DNA from: Arthrobacter sp. ISL-65
GTDB taxonomy: Bacteria; Actinomycetota; Actinomycetes; Actinomycetales; Micrococcaceae
Direction of reading: 5' to 3'
Assembly: GCF_018613795.1 (NCBI RefSeq)
Contig: NZ_JAGGPN010000020.1
Span: 209,289-273,288, forward strand
Length of the DNA stretch: 64,000 nucleotides
The translations under genes were made by a program, and so were the position numbers. Shown piece after piece: positions 9,101 to 17,080 of this stretch. Each line of letters starts with the position of its first letter. Position 1 is the first letter of the stretch. The notes under the pieces were generated by a model, which was not told the origin of the DNA, did no database searches, and worked only from the letters and a program-made list of their open reading frames with translations.

Positions 9101-12100
9101 ACCAGAAGCCCACGCCGGTCGACGACCAGGTCAAGGTCCGGCCCGGGCGGCAGATCGCCGTCGACGCAGCCGGCAACGACACCGATCCGGACGGGGACCT
9201 GATCAGGATTGTCAGCGACGGCATCGAAGCCGATGCCGCGTTGAAGGCCACTGTCAGCAAGCAAAGCGGCCGCATCCTGCTGCAGGCACCGGCCGCCGAG
9301 GGCACCGTCAACGTCCGCTACACAGTGGCCGACGAACGCGGCGCCTCCGCACAGGCAGCCATCCGGATGGTGGTGGACAGCAACGTCCCGCTCCAGGCAC
9401 CGGTCGCCCGGGATGACCGTGTGACCTCCGCGCAGACGCTGGGCAAGACCGCCGTGGACGTCCCCGTCCTCAAGAATGACGAGGACCCTGACGGCGTCGG
9501 TGAGAACCTGAAGATCAGCAGCGCCGCCGAGACCGCCCGGCCAGGGCCGGAGGGCAACATGATCGTCGAACTGACCGGCCAGCCGCAGCTGGTGCCCTAT
9601 ACGGTTGAGGACGTCGACGGCCAGAAGTCGACGGCGATCATCTGGGTGCCTGGCCTGGGCCAGCAGGTTCCCACCCTTGCCAAGGACGAGGTCCTCGACG
9701 TGGTCGCGGGCCAGTCGGTGACCGCGAACCTCGCCGAATGGGTCAAGGTGCGGGGCGGACGTTCGCCCCGGTTGACTCAGACCGACCGGATCAAGCTCAT
9801 CGGAGCGGACGGCAGCAACCCGGTGGCCGGCAACGGCACAGCCGTCAGGTACACCGCGGACAAGGACTACGTGGGCCCCGGGTCCATCACCTTCGAGGTG
9901 ACGGACGGTTCCGGCCCGGACGACCCCGCCGGACTCAAATCCACGCTGAGCATCCGCACCAGGGTGCTGCCCGACCCCAACCGGAACAACCCCCCGGTAC
10001 TGCTCGGCGGCGCGGTGGATGTTCCGCTGGGTGACCCCGCCGCCGCAGACCTGGCCAAACTGACCACCGACCCGGATGGCGACGACGCCGCGAACATGAA
10101 GTACGAGATCGCCGGCGCAGTTCCCCAGGGCTTCAACGTGGCCATCGACGGCGCGTCCCTGAACGTCTCCGCCAAGGACGGGCTGCGGCCTGGCGACGGG
10201 GGCGCCGTGCAGGTGAAAGCGAAGGACCCGCGCGGCCTTGACTCCACCGCCACGTTCCGACTCGCCGTTACGGCGACCAACCGGGCCAAGCCGGTGGCCA
10301 ATGACGACGTGGAGGCAAACGCCGCGGCGGGCAAGCCGGTGACTGTCAACGTACTGGCAAATGATGCCAACCCGTTCCCGGATACCACCCTGAAGATCAT
10401 CGGCGTTGCCACGGAAACGGGCCAGGGCACGGCCGCCATCCACGGCGACTCGGTGACGGTCACGCCGTCGGCCGGGTTCTCCGGCACCCTGATTGTGTCC
10501 TACACCGTCGGGGACAAGACCGAGGACTCGTCCCGGTACGCCACCGCCCGCATCCGGCTAACGGTCAAGGACAAGCCGCTCGCACCCACCACGCCGCAGG
10601 CCCAGAGCGTCGCCGACCGGACTGCGCTGCTGAATTGGACGGCCCCCGCGGACCGGGGTTCGCCAATCACCAAGTACACCGTGTACGGCGAAGGCGGATA
10701 CAAGCAGGACTGTCCGGCCAACTCGTGCACCCTGAACAACCTGGTGAACAACACGAAATACCACTTTCAGGTGACGGCGACGAACGAGTTCGGCGAGTCC
10801 GAACGCTCACCGGCGTCGGCTGAGGTCCGGCCGGACGTCAAACCCGAAATGCCGCTGGCGCCGGGTCTGAAGTTCGGCGACGAGGAGCTCTCCATTGCCT
10901 GGAAGGCACCGGCCAGCAAGGGCTCGCCGATCAAGTCCTACGATTTGGAAATCTCACCGGCGCCCAGCGGCCAGAACCCGCAGATCCAAAACCTGACGGC
11001 CACCAGCTACGTCTGGAAGGGACTCACCAACGGCGTGGCCTACAAGGTACGCGTCCTCGCCCGGAACGATGCGAAGGACCCCTCGGAGTGGAGCACCTAC
11101 TCCGCGGCCGAGGTGCCGGCCGGCGTGCCGGTGACGCCGGCAGCCCCGAGCGTCTCGGACGTCGCGCCGGTAGGGGCCCAGAGCCAGCTGCAGGTGAACT
11201 GGACTGCTCCGAACAACAACGGGGATGCCGTTTCCTCCTACACACTCACCACGCTGCACAGTGGGTCAGTGGTTAAGAGCCAGCAGGTGGCCTCCGGCAC
11301 GTCCCAGAACGTCACCGTGGACAACTCCGAGGCGGACTATGCGTTTACGGTTTCCGCTACAAACAAGGCCGGCACATCCGGAACCAGCGCCCAGTCCGCT
11401 CCCATCCGGGCCGCGGGAAAACCCGGTTCGGTCAGCAGCGGTACTGTTCACGCCCCTGGAAACACCGGCCAGCTGAAGGTCACTTTCACCCCGCTGACCC
11501 AGGCCCAGCGAAATGGATCGCAGGCATCGGAGATTGGCTACCGCTGGTCCACTGCCTACGGCTCCGGCCCCATCAATGCACCCGGCGGCACCATCTACGG
11601 GCAGCCGAACGGCAAGAACATCACGGTGAACATCATTGCCTTCTCCACCAAGAACAACGTTTCAGGTGATGCCAAGGCCATTGGCTCTGCAGTTCCCTAC
11701 GGTGCGCCCGCAACTCCTGAGGTTACCGGCGAGACGTCAGCCAAGGGGGACCCGCGGGTTCACTGGACCTGGAATGAGCCATACGACAACGGCCGGGTCA
11801 TCAACCGCTACGAGGTCAGCTTTGACGGCGGCGGGTTTACGTCGGTGGGGCTGAACCGCCAGTACAACCGTGACGGCGGAGGCTGGAACCAAAACCATAG
11901 GCTTCAGGTCCGTGCCTGCAACGGCACCGACGGCGACAAGGACTGCGGACAGCCGGGCTCTGCCGTTGCCACGTCAGGTGCTGATCCGACTCCGCCCCTG
12001 ACCGAGGTCCGGGTCAAGCGGTCCGACAACAACAGCTGCCCCGGCAAACCCGGCGTCCCGGACCGGTACAACGCCGCCACACGCAGCTGCGGCGGCAGCG

Positions 12101-12267
12101 ACGCCAACTGGGTGTCCTATTCCGACGGCTGGATTCCCACCACCTGCTGGTCCGACATCTACAACAACGGAAGCCGCTGGTATCTGATGGACGGCGGGCC
12201 GCACAGCGGCTGGTACGTCAAGGGCGTCACGGTGGACATCAGGGGACCGGGCGTGGGGCAGTGCTGA
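6163..12267 (+). CDS. giant membrane-anchored Ig-like/fibronectin III surface protein
   Basis: Surface protein of 2034 residues. A short basic cytoplasmic end (1-19) precedes one transmembrane helix (about 20-38). Residues 45-385 form a beta-propeller-like extracellular domain with a Cys pair (GGCVHAAW and VRDC). Residues about 400-1465 hold ten or so tandem Ig/cadherin-like modules of ~90-100 residues, most opening with a loop such as NDSDPDGD, NDVDPNGG or NDTDPDGD that resembles calcium sites. About 1470-1945 are FN3-type modules (LNWTAPADRGSPITKY and LQVNWTAPNNNGDAVSSY). The last 90 residues are Cys-rich. GTG start; either AGGGG 12 bases upstream or a leaderless -10 (AATAAT, 6 bases upstream) could set it. 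It heads the FHA/kinase/EssC gene train and is the likeliest client or scaffold of that system. No LPXTG motif is present. Confidence 0.85.
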   Translation: MSTLFGKLGLRNRRNKIVTGTVFSAAAAALVAGAVIYPGFKTTEVDLNDGGVWVVSKARNAVGRLNYPSRVLDGAVTPASTTFDVLQNAGKVFVDDESGSTLNQVSAANMRLGGDKQLPGSAQVSFGADTISVTDTAAGKMWAMSPSTVNAFDEESSEPAVAGSEGLVSAVGSDDRIYSADPKTGQVTVTTVDAAGAAIDTESSTWDGLKGAGDLQIAVVGDQAVVLDAAAGKLFLPGGREVPLADAREAKLQQPGPASDSVAVATGKALLRQPLNGAAAKAVTFGGQGVPAAPVQLGGCVHAAWSGANKYVRDCANDADNKNVAVPKASASPSYVFRVNRDLVVLNDVNSGNVWLVNQNMQLVNNWDDVVPPKNQADDPDEESADDNTINVLPDRTKPNRPPETKPDVVGVRPGRTTVLSVLDNDSDPDGDVLTASPGAEGPRAGSIESIYGGSAFQITVPADAAPGTETFDYTAADGRGLSAGGKVNLSVVGPDENRPPAFKRGDPTTLLVEQGKTVSQNILTDWADPDGDDLVLMSATADNEQDQVKVRRDGLLTFQDSGASAGKKSVTVSVWDGRATTTGKVVVNVQPPGALAPVVNADHVTAVVGQDLVIAPLKNDVDPNGGALRLAQVEASGAAELGPVTDGGTFTFRSRTPGPVYLTYLASNGPQSSQGLIRVDVESGKDSGNPVAVHDVALLPVGGSVLLDPLANDSDPSGGVLVLQSVAVPENATASVSVIDHSVLRITDIASTKDPFLFRYTMSNGKSSATGSVSVVPVPAPAVVEAPQPKPDEVNVRVNDVVTIPVLDNDTHPQGEKLTVDPVLPQAVPAADGKSFVSENTLRFIAGSQPKTVRAIYNAVDPQGQKSAAAVTIHILPLEGAENSRPQPKNLTARVVAGGTVRIPVPLDGIDPDGDSVQLTGIDSTPGMGTATAGSSFIDFVAAGNGAGTDTFRYKVVDRQGAVNTGTVTVGIAPRSDTNQKPTPVDDQVKVRPGRQIAVDAAGNDTDPDGDLIRIVSDGIEADAALKATVSKQSGRILLQAPAAEGTVNVRYTVADERGASAQAAIRMVVDSNVPLQAPVARDDRVTSAQTLGKTAVDVPVLKNDEDPDGVGENLKISSAAETARPGPEGNMIVELTGQPQLVPYTVEDVDGQKSTAIIWVPGLGQQVPTLAKDEVLDVVAGQSVTANLAEWVKVRGGRSPRLTQTDRIKLIGADGSNPVAGNGTAVRYTADKDYVGPGSITFEVTDGSGPDDPAGLKSTLSIRTRVLPDPNRNNPPVLLGGAVDVPLGDPAAADLAKLTTDPDGDDAANMKYEIAGAVPQGFNVAIDGASLNVSAKDGLRPGDGGAVQVKAKDPRGLDSTATFRLAVTATNRAKPVANDDVEANAAAGKPVTVNVLANDANPFPDTTLKIIGVATETGQGTAAIHGDSVTVTPSAGFSGTLIVSYTVGDKTEDSSRYATARIRLTVKDKPLAPTTPQAQSVADRTALLNWTAPADRGSPITKYTVYGEGGYKQDCPANSCTLNNLVNNTKYHFQVTATNEFGESERSPASAEVRPDVKPEMPLAPGLKFGDEELSIAWKAPASKGSPIKSYDLEISPAPSGQNPQIQNLTATSYVWKGLTNGVAYKVRVLARNDAKDPSEWSTYSAAEVPAGVPVTPAAPSVSDVAPVGAQSQLQVNWTAPNNNGDAVSSYTLTTLHSGSVVKSQQVASGTSQNVTVDNSEADYAFTVSATNKAGTSGTSAQSAPIRAAGKPGSVSSGTVHAPGNTGQLKVTFTPLTQAQRNGSQASEIGYRWSTAYGSGPINAPGGTIYGQPNGKNITVNIIAFSTKNNVSGDAKAIGSAVPYGAPATPEVTGETSAKGDPRVHWTWNEPYDNGRVINRYEVSFDGGGFTSVGLNRQYNRDGGGWNQNHRLQVRACNGTDGDKDCGQPGSAVATSGADPTPPLTEVRVKRSDNNSCPGKPGVPDRYNAATRSCGGSDANWVSYSDGWIPTTCWSDIYNNGSRWYLMDGGPHSGWYVKGVTVDIRGPGVGQC

Positions 12268-12346
12268 CCATTCCGCCCCACCGCTTTTTCACGCCGCCGG
12301 CTGCTGAGAATGAATATGCCTGCAATGACACAGAAGAGGAACAATC

Positions 12347-13318
12347 ATGACAATGACTAGCGAGCAGGCCGCATGGTTTGCAGGGACGTTCGAGAAGCTC
12401 GTCGCCAATGTGGGCCAGGCCGTCCTGGGCAAGGCGCACGTCATCCGCCTGACCTTCACCGCGATGCTTGCCGAGGGCCACGTCCTCTTTGAAGATGCAC
12501 CCGGTACCGGCAAGACCTCGCTCGCCCGGGCCCTCGCCGCCACCGTCCAGGGGTCCAACAACCGCATCCAGTTCACTCCGGACCTGCTGCCCTCCGACGT
12601 CACCGGCGTGACCATTTACGACCAGAAGACCCAGAAGTTCGAATTCCACAAGGGACCGATCTTCAGCAACATCGTGCTCGCCGACGAAATCAACCGCGCC
12701 TCGCCCAAGACGCAGTCGGCTCTGCTGGAAGTCATGGAGGAGTCCCGCGTAACAGTGGACGGCACCACCTACGAAGCCGGGCGGCCGTTCATGGTGCTGG
12801 CCACCCAGAACCCGATCGAGCAGGCAGGCACTTACCGGCTGCCCGAGGCCCAGCTGGACCGCTTCCTCCTTAAGACCTCCATCGGCTATCCCGACCACGC
12901 CTCCACCGTCCAGCTCCTGGGCGGATCCAACCTCAAGGACCGGTCCCGGGATCTGCAGCCTGTCATCACCACGCAGGCCGTGGCTGACATGGCGGACCTT
13001 GCCGCCACCACGCATGTCGATACCGCGGTGCTGGAGTACATCTCCCGGCTCTGCGAGGAAACCCGCAACGCTCCGGAGACCCGCCTGGGTGTGTCGGTCC
13101 GCGGCGCCCTTGCCATGGTCCGGGCGGCCAAGGTCTGGGCCGCGAGCCAGGGGCGCAACTTCGTCCTGCCGGACGACATCAAGGACCTCGCCGCCGTCGT
13201 CTGGACCCACCGTTTCGTGATGGACCCCGAGGCAGAGTTCTCCGGAGCCACGGCGGAAGCCGTTCTGGGACGTGTCCTGGCTGATGTCGCAGCGCCGCAG
13301 CAGCGCGCCGCCGTCTAG
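12347..13318 (+). CDS. MoxR-family AAA+ ATPase
   Basis: Chaperone-like ATPase of 323 residues. Walker A is APGTGKTS near residue 50, Walker B is VLADEIN near 107 followed by RASPKTQSALLEVMEE (a MoxR hallmark), and sensor 1 is ATQNPIEQAGTYRLPEAQLDRF. The C-terminal helical lid carries SVRGALAMVRAAKVWAA. MoxR proteins typically act with DUF58/VWA proteins, here encoded immediately downstream, in maturation of membrane or surface complexes. The ATG at 12347 has AGAGGAA 6-9 bases upstream. It follows the giant surface gene by 79 bases, with no terminator seen between. Confidence 0.95.
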   Translation: MTMTSEQAAWFAGTFEKLVANVGQAVLGKAHVIRLTFTAMLAEGHVLFEDAPGTGKTSLARALAATVQGSNNRIQFTPDLLPSDVTGVTIYDQKTQKFEFHKGPIFSNIVLADEINRASPKTQSALLEVMEESRVTVDGTTYEAGRPFMVLATQNPIEQAGTYRLPEAQLDRFLLKTSIGYPDHASTVQLLGGSNLKDRSRDLQPVITTQAVADMADLAATTHVDTAVLEYISRLCEETRNAPETRLGVSVRGALAMVRAAKVWAASQGRNFVLPDDIKDLAAVVWTHRFVMDPEAEFSGATAEAVLGRVLADVAAPQQRAAV

Positions 13319-14660
13319 CGTGAAGCGGTTTAAGGTGCGGCTGCCTAAGGTGCGGCTGTCTGGCGTGCGGCGGCCCGGGCTGCAGCTGCCCACGGTGCAG
13401 CACCAAATCCGCCCGTCCAGGGTGTGGTCCGAGGTCAGCAGCATCGCGCGGCTCGCGCTGGGCCCCGCCTGGCGGATGGCCGAAGGCGTGTGGGGCCGCC
13501 GCGTCCGGCCTGTCCTGTCCGTGGTCAGCGTCCTGGGCTGGTCCGTGCTGGCCGGTGCAATTCTCCTGTGGGCGGCCGGGAGCGCCTACGGCTGGCAGGA
13601 GGCCAAGGCTGCCGCCATTGCGGCGGTGGTTCTCTTCGTCATCGCCGGTGGCTTCATCCTGGGCAGGTCCTCCTATGGGGTCCTGCTTGACCTCGCGCGG
13701 ACAAGGGTGGCCGTGGGGGACAGCGCCGTGGGAAGCATTGCGGTGTCCAACACGTCTGCCCGGCCGCTCCTGCCGGCTGACCTCGAACTGCCCGTCGGGG
13801 CAGCCACCGCTGTCTTCCACCTCCCGCGGATGAAGCCGCAGCAGGTGCACGAGGATCTTTTCACTATCCCGACGGCGCGCAGGGCCGTCATCGTGGTGGG
13901 TCCTGTGCGCTCCGTCCGTGCCGATCCGCTGCACCTGCTCCGCCGGCAGGTGCTCTGGACGGAACCGCAGGACCTGTACGTGCATCCCCGGACCGTGGCG
14001 CTGGCCGGTTCCGCCGCGGGGTTCATCCGCGACCTGGAAGGCATGCCCACCACGGAGCTGTCCAGCGCGGATGTTTCCTTCCACGCGCTGCGCGATTACG
14101 TCCCGGGGGACGACCGGCGGCACATCCACTGGAAAACCACGGCCCGGACCAACAAGCTCATGGTCCGCCAGTTCGAGGAAACCCGCCGTGCCCACCTGGC
14201 GATTTCGCTATCCATCAACACCGACGAATACGCCTCGGAAGAGGAGTTCGAGCTGGCCATCTCGGCAGCCGCGTCGATCGGACGCCAGGCCATCCGCGAG
14301 CAGCGCGAGCTGGACGTCCTGACCCAGGCGGGTCCGCTGCGCTGCGAGACCGGCCGCAACATGCTGGACGACATGACCCGGGTCGTCGGCACCCCGCTAC
14401 GGAAGACCGCCGTCGACCTCGCCCGGACGCTTGCCGACACGGTACCCAACGCCTCCGTGGTCTTCTTCGTGGTGGGCAGCCAGGTGACGCCCACCCAGCT
14501 GCGCTCGGCCGCCGCCTCAGTGCCGCCCGGCGTCCGAAGCCTCGCTGTGCTCATCGACCTGGGCGCCGCCCCGGCCCGCGCCAACATCGGCGACCTCACA
14601 GTCCTCACCGTGGGTGACCTCTCCGACCTTCCCTCCGTCCTGCGAAAGGCTGCAGCATGA
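13284..14660 (+). CDS. DUF58 domain membrane protein
   Basis: About 458 residues. The start is uncertain: GTG 13272, ATG 13284 and GTG 13320 are all possible, and none has a strong ribosome site; 13284 overlaps the end of moxR. Residues 1-50 are basic with a repeated K/R-VRLP-type pattern. Two transmembrane helices follow (about 75-97 and 103-123). The DUF58 core contains GMPTTELSSADVSFHALRDY, then PGDDRRHIHWKTTAR and LMVRQFEE, the family's signature. DUF58 proteins have a degenerate VWA fold and partner with MoxR ATPases. The downstream gene starts inside its stop codon (ATGA), which indicates translational coupling. Confidence 0.9.
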   Translation: MSQRRSSAPPSSVKRFKVRLPKVRLSGVRRPGLQLPTVQHQIRPSRVWSEVSSIARLALGPAWRMAEGVWGRRVRPVLSVVSVLGWSVLAGAILLWAAGSAYGWQEAKAAAIAAVVLFVIAGGFILGRSSYGVLLDLARTRVAVGDSAVGSIAVSNTSARPLLPADLELPVGAATAVFHLPRMKPQQVHEDLFTIPTARRAVIVVGPVRSVRADPLHLLRRQVLWTEPQDLYVHPRTVALAGSAAGFIRDLEGMPTTELSSADVSFHALRDYVPGDDRRHIHWKTTARTNKLMVRQFEETRRAHLAISLSINTDEYASEEEFELAISAAASIGRQAIREQRELDVLTQAGPLRCETGRNMLDDMTRVVGTPLRKTAVDLARTLADTVPNASVVFFVVGSQVTPTQLRSAAASVPPGVRSLAVLIDLGAAPARANIGDLTVLTVGDLSDLPSVLRKAAA

Positions 14661-17080
14661 GTGAGGCCACAGGTCTCCGCCCCCGCCGCTCAAACCGGAC
14701 CGGCCTCCCGGTCACGCCGGCCGTTCAGTCCGCCTTCGCCGATGGCCGGCCGCTGTGGCATTTTGTGCTCGACTGCGGTGCCCTCACCGTTCTGCTCGGG
14801 CTGGGTGTCCTCGGGTTCAGCCTCAGCTTCGGCGGTGACCCGTATTACCTGATTGCCGGTTTTGGCGGGATCATCCTGGGCCTGGCCATCGCTGCCTGCA
14901 ACGCCCATTTCCGGCTGGGGCTGGTGATCACCACCGCTGCGGCCTTTGGCGGTTACCTGGTGCTGGGGACAGTCCTCGCCGTTCCCGACGCCGCGGTGGC
15001 GGGATTCCTCCCCAGCCTGGAATCCCTGCGGACGCTGTTGCTCGGCGTCGTCTTCTCGTGGAAGGACATGCTGACCGTCGGAGTGCCCGTGGGCACCGCT
15101 GGCGGGGTGCTGATCGTTCCGTTCCTGAGCTCACTCATCACGGCCGTGGCGGCCGGTGTCCTGACCTGGCGGATCCGGAGCCCTTACTGGCCGCTGCTGC
15201 CGGTCCTGGTCCTGTTTGTCACGGGCATCGCCTTCAGCACCAACGCCGGGTTCCTGACGGTGGAAAGGGGCATCGCGCTGACGGTGGTGGGTATCGCCTG
15301 GGCCACTTTCCGGCGGGACGCCCTGCGCCGGCGCGACACCCGCAAGGTCTCGGTGAACCGTCCCCAGTACGACGCGGGCACCGCCGGTAAGGCACGCATG
15401 CGCCGCCTGGCGGCTGGAGCCGCGGTCCTGGCGGCAACGGTGGGAATTACCGCTGCCGTGTCGCCGCTCATCGCCGCCGGTGACGAGCGGCGCGTCCTCC
15501 GCAACGTCGTCGTTCCGCCCTTTGATCCCAAGGACTACGTCACGCCGCTGGCGAGCTTCCGAAACTTCGTCAAGGACAAGAAGGACGACGCCCTGTTCAC
15601 GGTCAAGGGGCTGCCCAAGGACGCCCGGGTCCGGCTCGGGGCACTCGATTCCTTCAACGGCACCAACTACACGATGGATCCGAACGGCTCCGGCAGCTTC
15701 AGCAAGGTCGGTGACGCGAAATCGATCAACACGCTTGCCGACTCCACGGACACGGTCCCGACGAATGACTACAGCCTGGACGTCACCATTGATGACTACC
15801 AGGGCTACTTCGTTCCTGGTGGTCGGAAGACCACCGGACTCAGCTTCGGCCAGGACTCGTCCGGCGCTGCTTCAGGGCTGTACTTCAACTCAGGAACGGA
15901 CACCGCGGTGACCACCCAGGGCCTGTCCCGGGGTGACTCCTACACTGTCCAGGTCTCGGACCCGGTGAAGCTGGAGCACGGGCAGCTGACGCAATACGAT
16001 TTCGCCAGGATCAGCCTGCCTGACACCAGCGACGTGCCGCCGGTGGTGGGCGCCCAGGCCAACGACCTGGGCGCGGACGCCCCCACCGCTGTGGACCGGG
16101 TCCGGCAGATCGAGGCCCATTTCCAGAAGAAGGGGGCCTTCAGCAACGGGCTCATTGCCGACGGGCAGCTTCCCAGCGTCTCCGGGCACGGTGCGGGGCG
16201 CATCCGCGACCTGCTGACCTCCAAGCAGATGCTGGGCGACGATGAGCAGTATGCCGTGGCGATGTCCCTGATGCTGCGGCACCTGGGCATTCCCTCGCGC
16301 GTGGTCATGGGGTTCTACCCCGATCCGAAGAGCCCGGAGAACGGAGCCGGCGAGATCAAGATCATGGGCAAGGACGTCCACGCCTGGGTGGAGGTGGCGT
16401 TCGACCGGGTGGGCTGGGTGGCCTTCGACCCCACACCGCCCAAGGACAACATCCCCATCCCGCCCGACCCGGAAAGCAAGTCCAAGCCAAAGCCCCAGGT
16501 CCTGCAGCCGCCGCCACCGCCGCAGGAACCCGCCGACCTGCCGCCGGACTCCTCTCCCGACGCGCTCGACGCCGACGAGAAGAAGAACAATCCCTGGCTT
16601 CTGTGGGGTCCCATCCTCACGGCCATCGGCATCGCCATGATTCCCGTAGGCATCCTCGCCCTGCCGCTGCTGCTCATCGCCCTGCTGAAGTCCCGGCGCC
16701 GGAAGGCCCGCTTTACCGGCGGCGATCCTGCCCAGCGCGTCGGCGGCGGCTGGAACGAGGTCCTCAGCCTGGCAACGGACATGGGCGCCGCCGTGGACAG
16801 CCGTGCAACCAGGCGGGAAACCGCGGCGGTAGTTGCCGAGGCGTTCCCCGCCACCGGCGCCACCACCACTGTGCTGGCGCACCAGGCTGACGCCTCCATT
16901 TTCGGGGCGGGCCAGCCGAGTGAGGATGAGGTCCGGGAGTACTGGGATGTGGTGGATGGCTCGCTCAAAGAGATGACCGGGACGGTCGGCTTCTGGCGGC
17001 GCCAGCGGGCGCGGTTCTCGCCCCGGTCGCTGTTGGCCGAGGCCCGCACCGCCCTGGCCGCGCGGGGGTTCCGGCGGTGA
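14657..17080 (+). CDS. transglutaminase-fold membrane protein (TgpA-like, catalytic Cys absent)
   Basis: Polytopic protein of 807 residues: about six helices in residues 30-235, an extracellular domain to about 640, a C-terminal helix (about 653-676) and a cytoplasmic tail. The transglutaminase core is at 510-600. The family normally reads GGDCEHYA at the nucleophile; here it reads GDDEQYAVA, with Asp529 where Cys is expected. The histidine (DVHAWVEV) and aspartate (FDPTPP) positions are kept. It is therefore probably inactive as a transglutaminase or protease and may bind substrate instead. A Pro-rich linker (about 605-635) follows. It is coupled to DUF58 by ATGA and to the next gene by GTGA. 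TgpA/DUF58/MoxR sets are common, but their role is poorly defined. Confidence 0.88.
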   Translation: MSEATGLRPRRSNRTGLPVTPAVQSAFADGRPLWHFVLDCGALTVLLGLGVLGFSLSFGGDPYYLIAGFGGIILGLAIAACNAHFRLGLVITTAAAFGGYLVLGTVLAVPDAAVAGFLPSLESLRTLLLGVVFSWKDMLTVGVPVGTAGGVLIVPFLSSLITAVAAGVLTWRIRSPYWPLLPVLVLFVTGIAFSTNAGFLTVERGIALTVVGIAWATFRRDALRRRDTRKVSVNRPQYDAGTAGKARMRRLAAGAAVLAATVGITAAVSPLIAAGDERRVLRNVVVPPFDPKDYVTPLASFRNFVKDKKDDALFTVKGLPKDARVRLGALDSFNGTNYTMDPNGSGSFSKVGDAKSINTLADSTDTVPTNDYSLDVTIDDYQGYFVPGGRKTTGLSFGQDSSGAASGLYFNSGTDTAVTTQGLSRGDSYTVQVSDPVKLEHGQLTQYDFARISLPDTSDVPPVVGAQANDLGADAPTAVDRVRQIEAHFQKKGAFSNGLIADGQLPSVSGHGAGRIRDLLTSKQMLGDDEQYAVAMSLMLRHLGIPSRVVMGFYPDPKSPENGAGEIKIMGKDVHAWVEVAFDRVGWVAFDPTPPKDNIPIPPDPESKSKPKPQVLQPPPPPQEPADLPPDSSPDALDADEKKNNPWLLWGPILTAIGIAMIPVGILALPLLLIALLKSRRRKARFTGGDPAQRVGGGWNEVLSLATDMGAAVDSRATRRETAAVVAEAFPATGATTTVLAHQADASIFGAGQPSEDEVREYWDVVDGSLKEMTGTVGFWRRQRARFSPRSLLAEARTALAARGFRR

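Noticed and set aside
8224-10443. 739-codon open frame antisense to the giant Ig/FN3 gene
   Set aside because: Long antisense frames are expected opposite GC-rich genes; the translation has no recognisable domain and would contradict the conserved modules on the plus strand.
7400-10600. CRISPR or DNA-level tandem repeats in the giant gene
   Set aside because: The repetition is at protein-fold level with strongly diverged DNA; there are no identical repeats with spacers.
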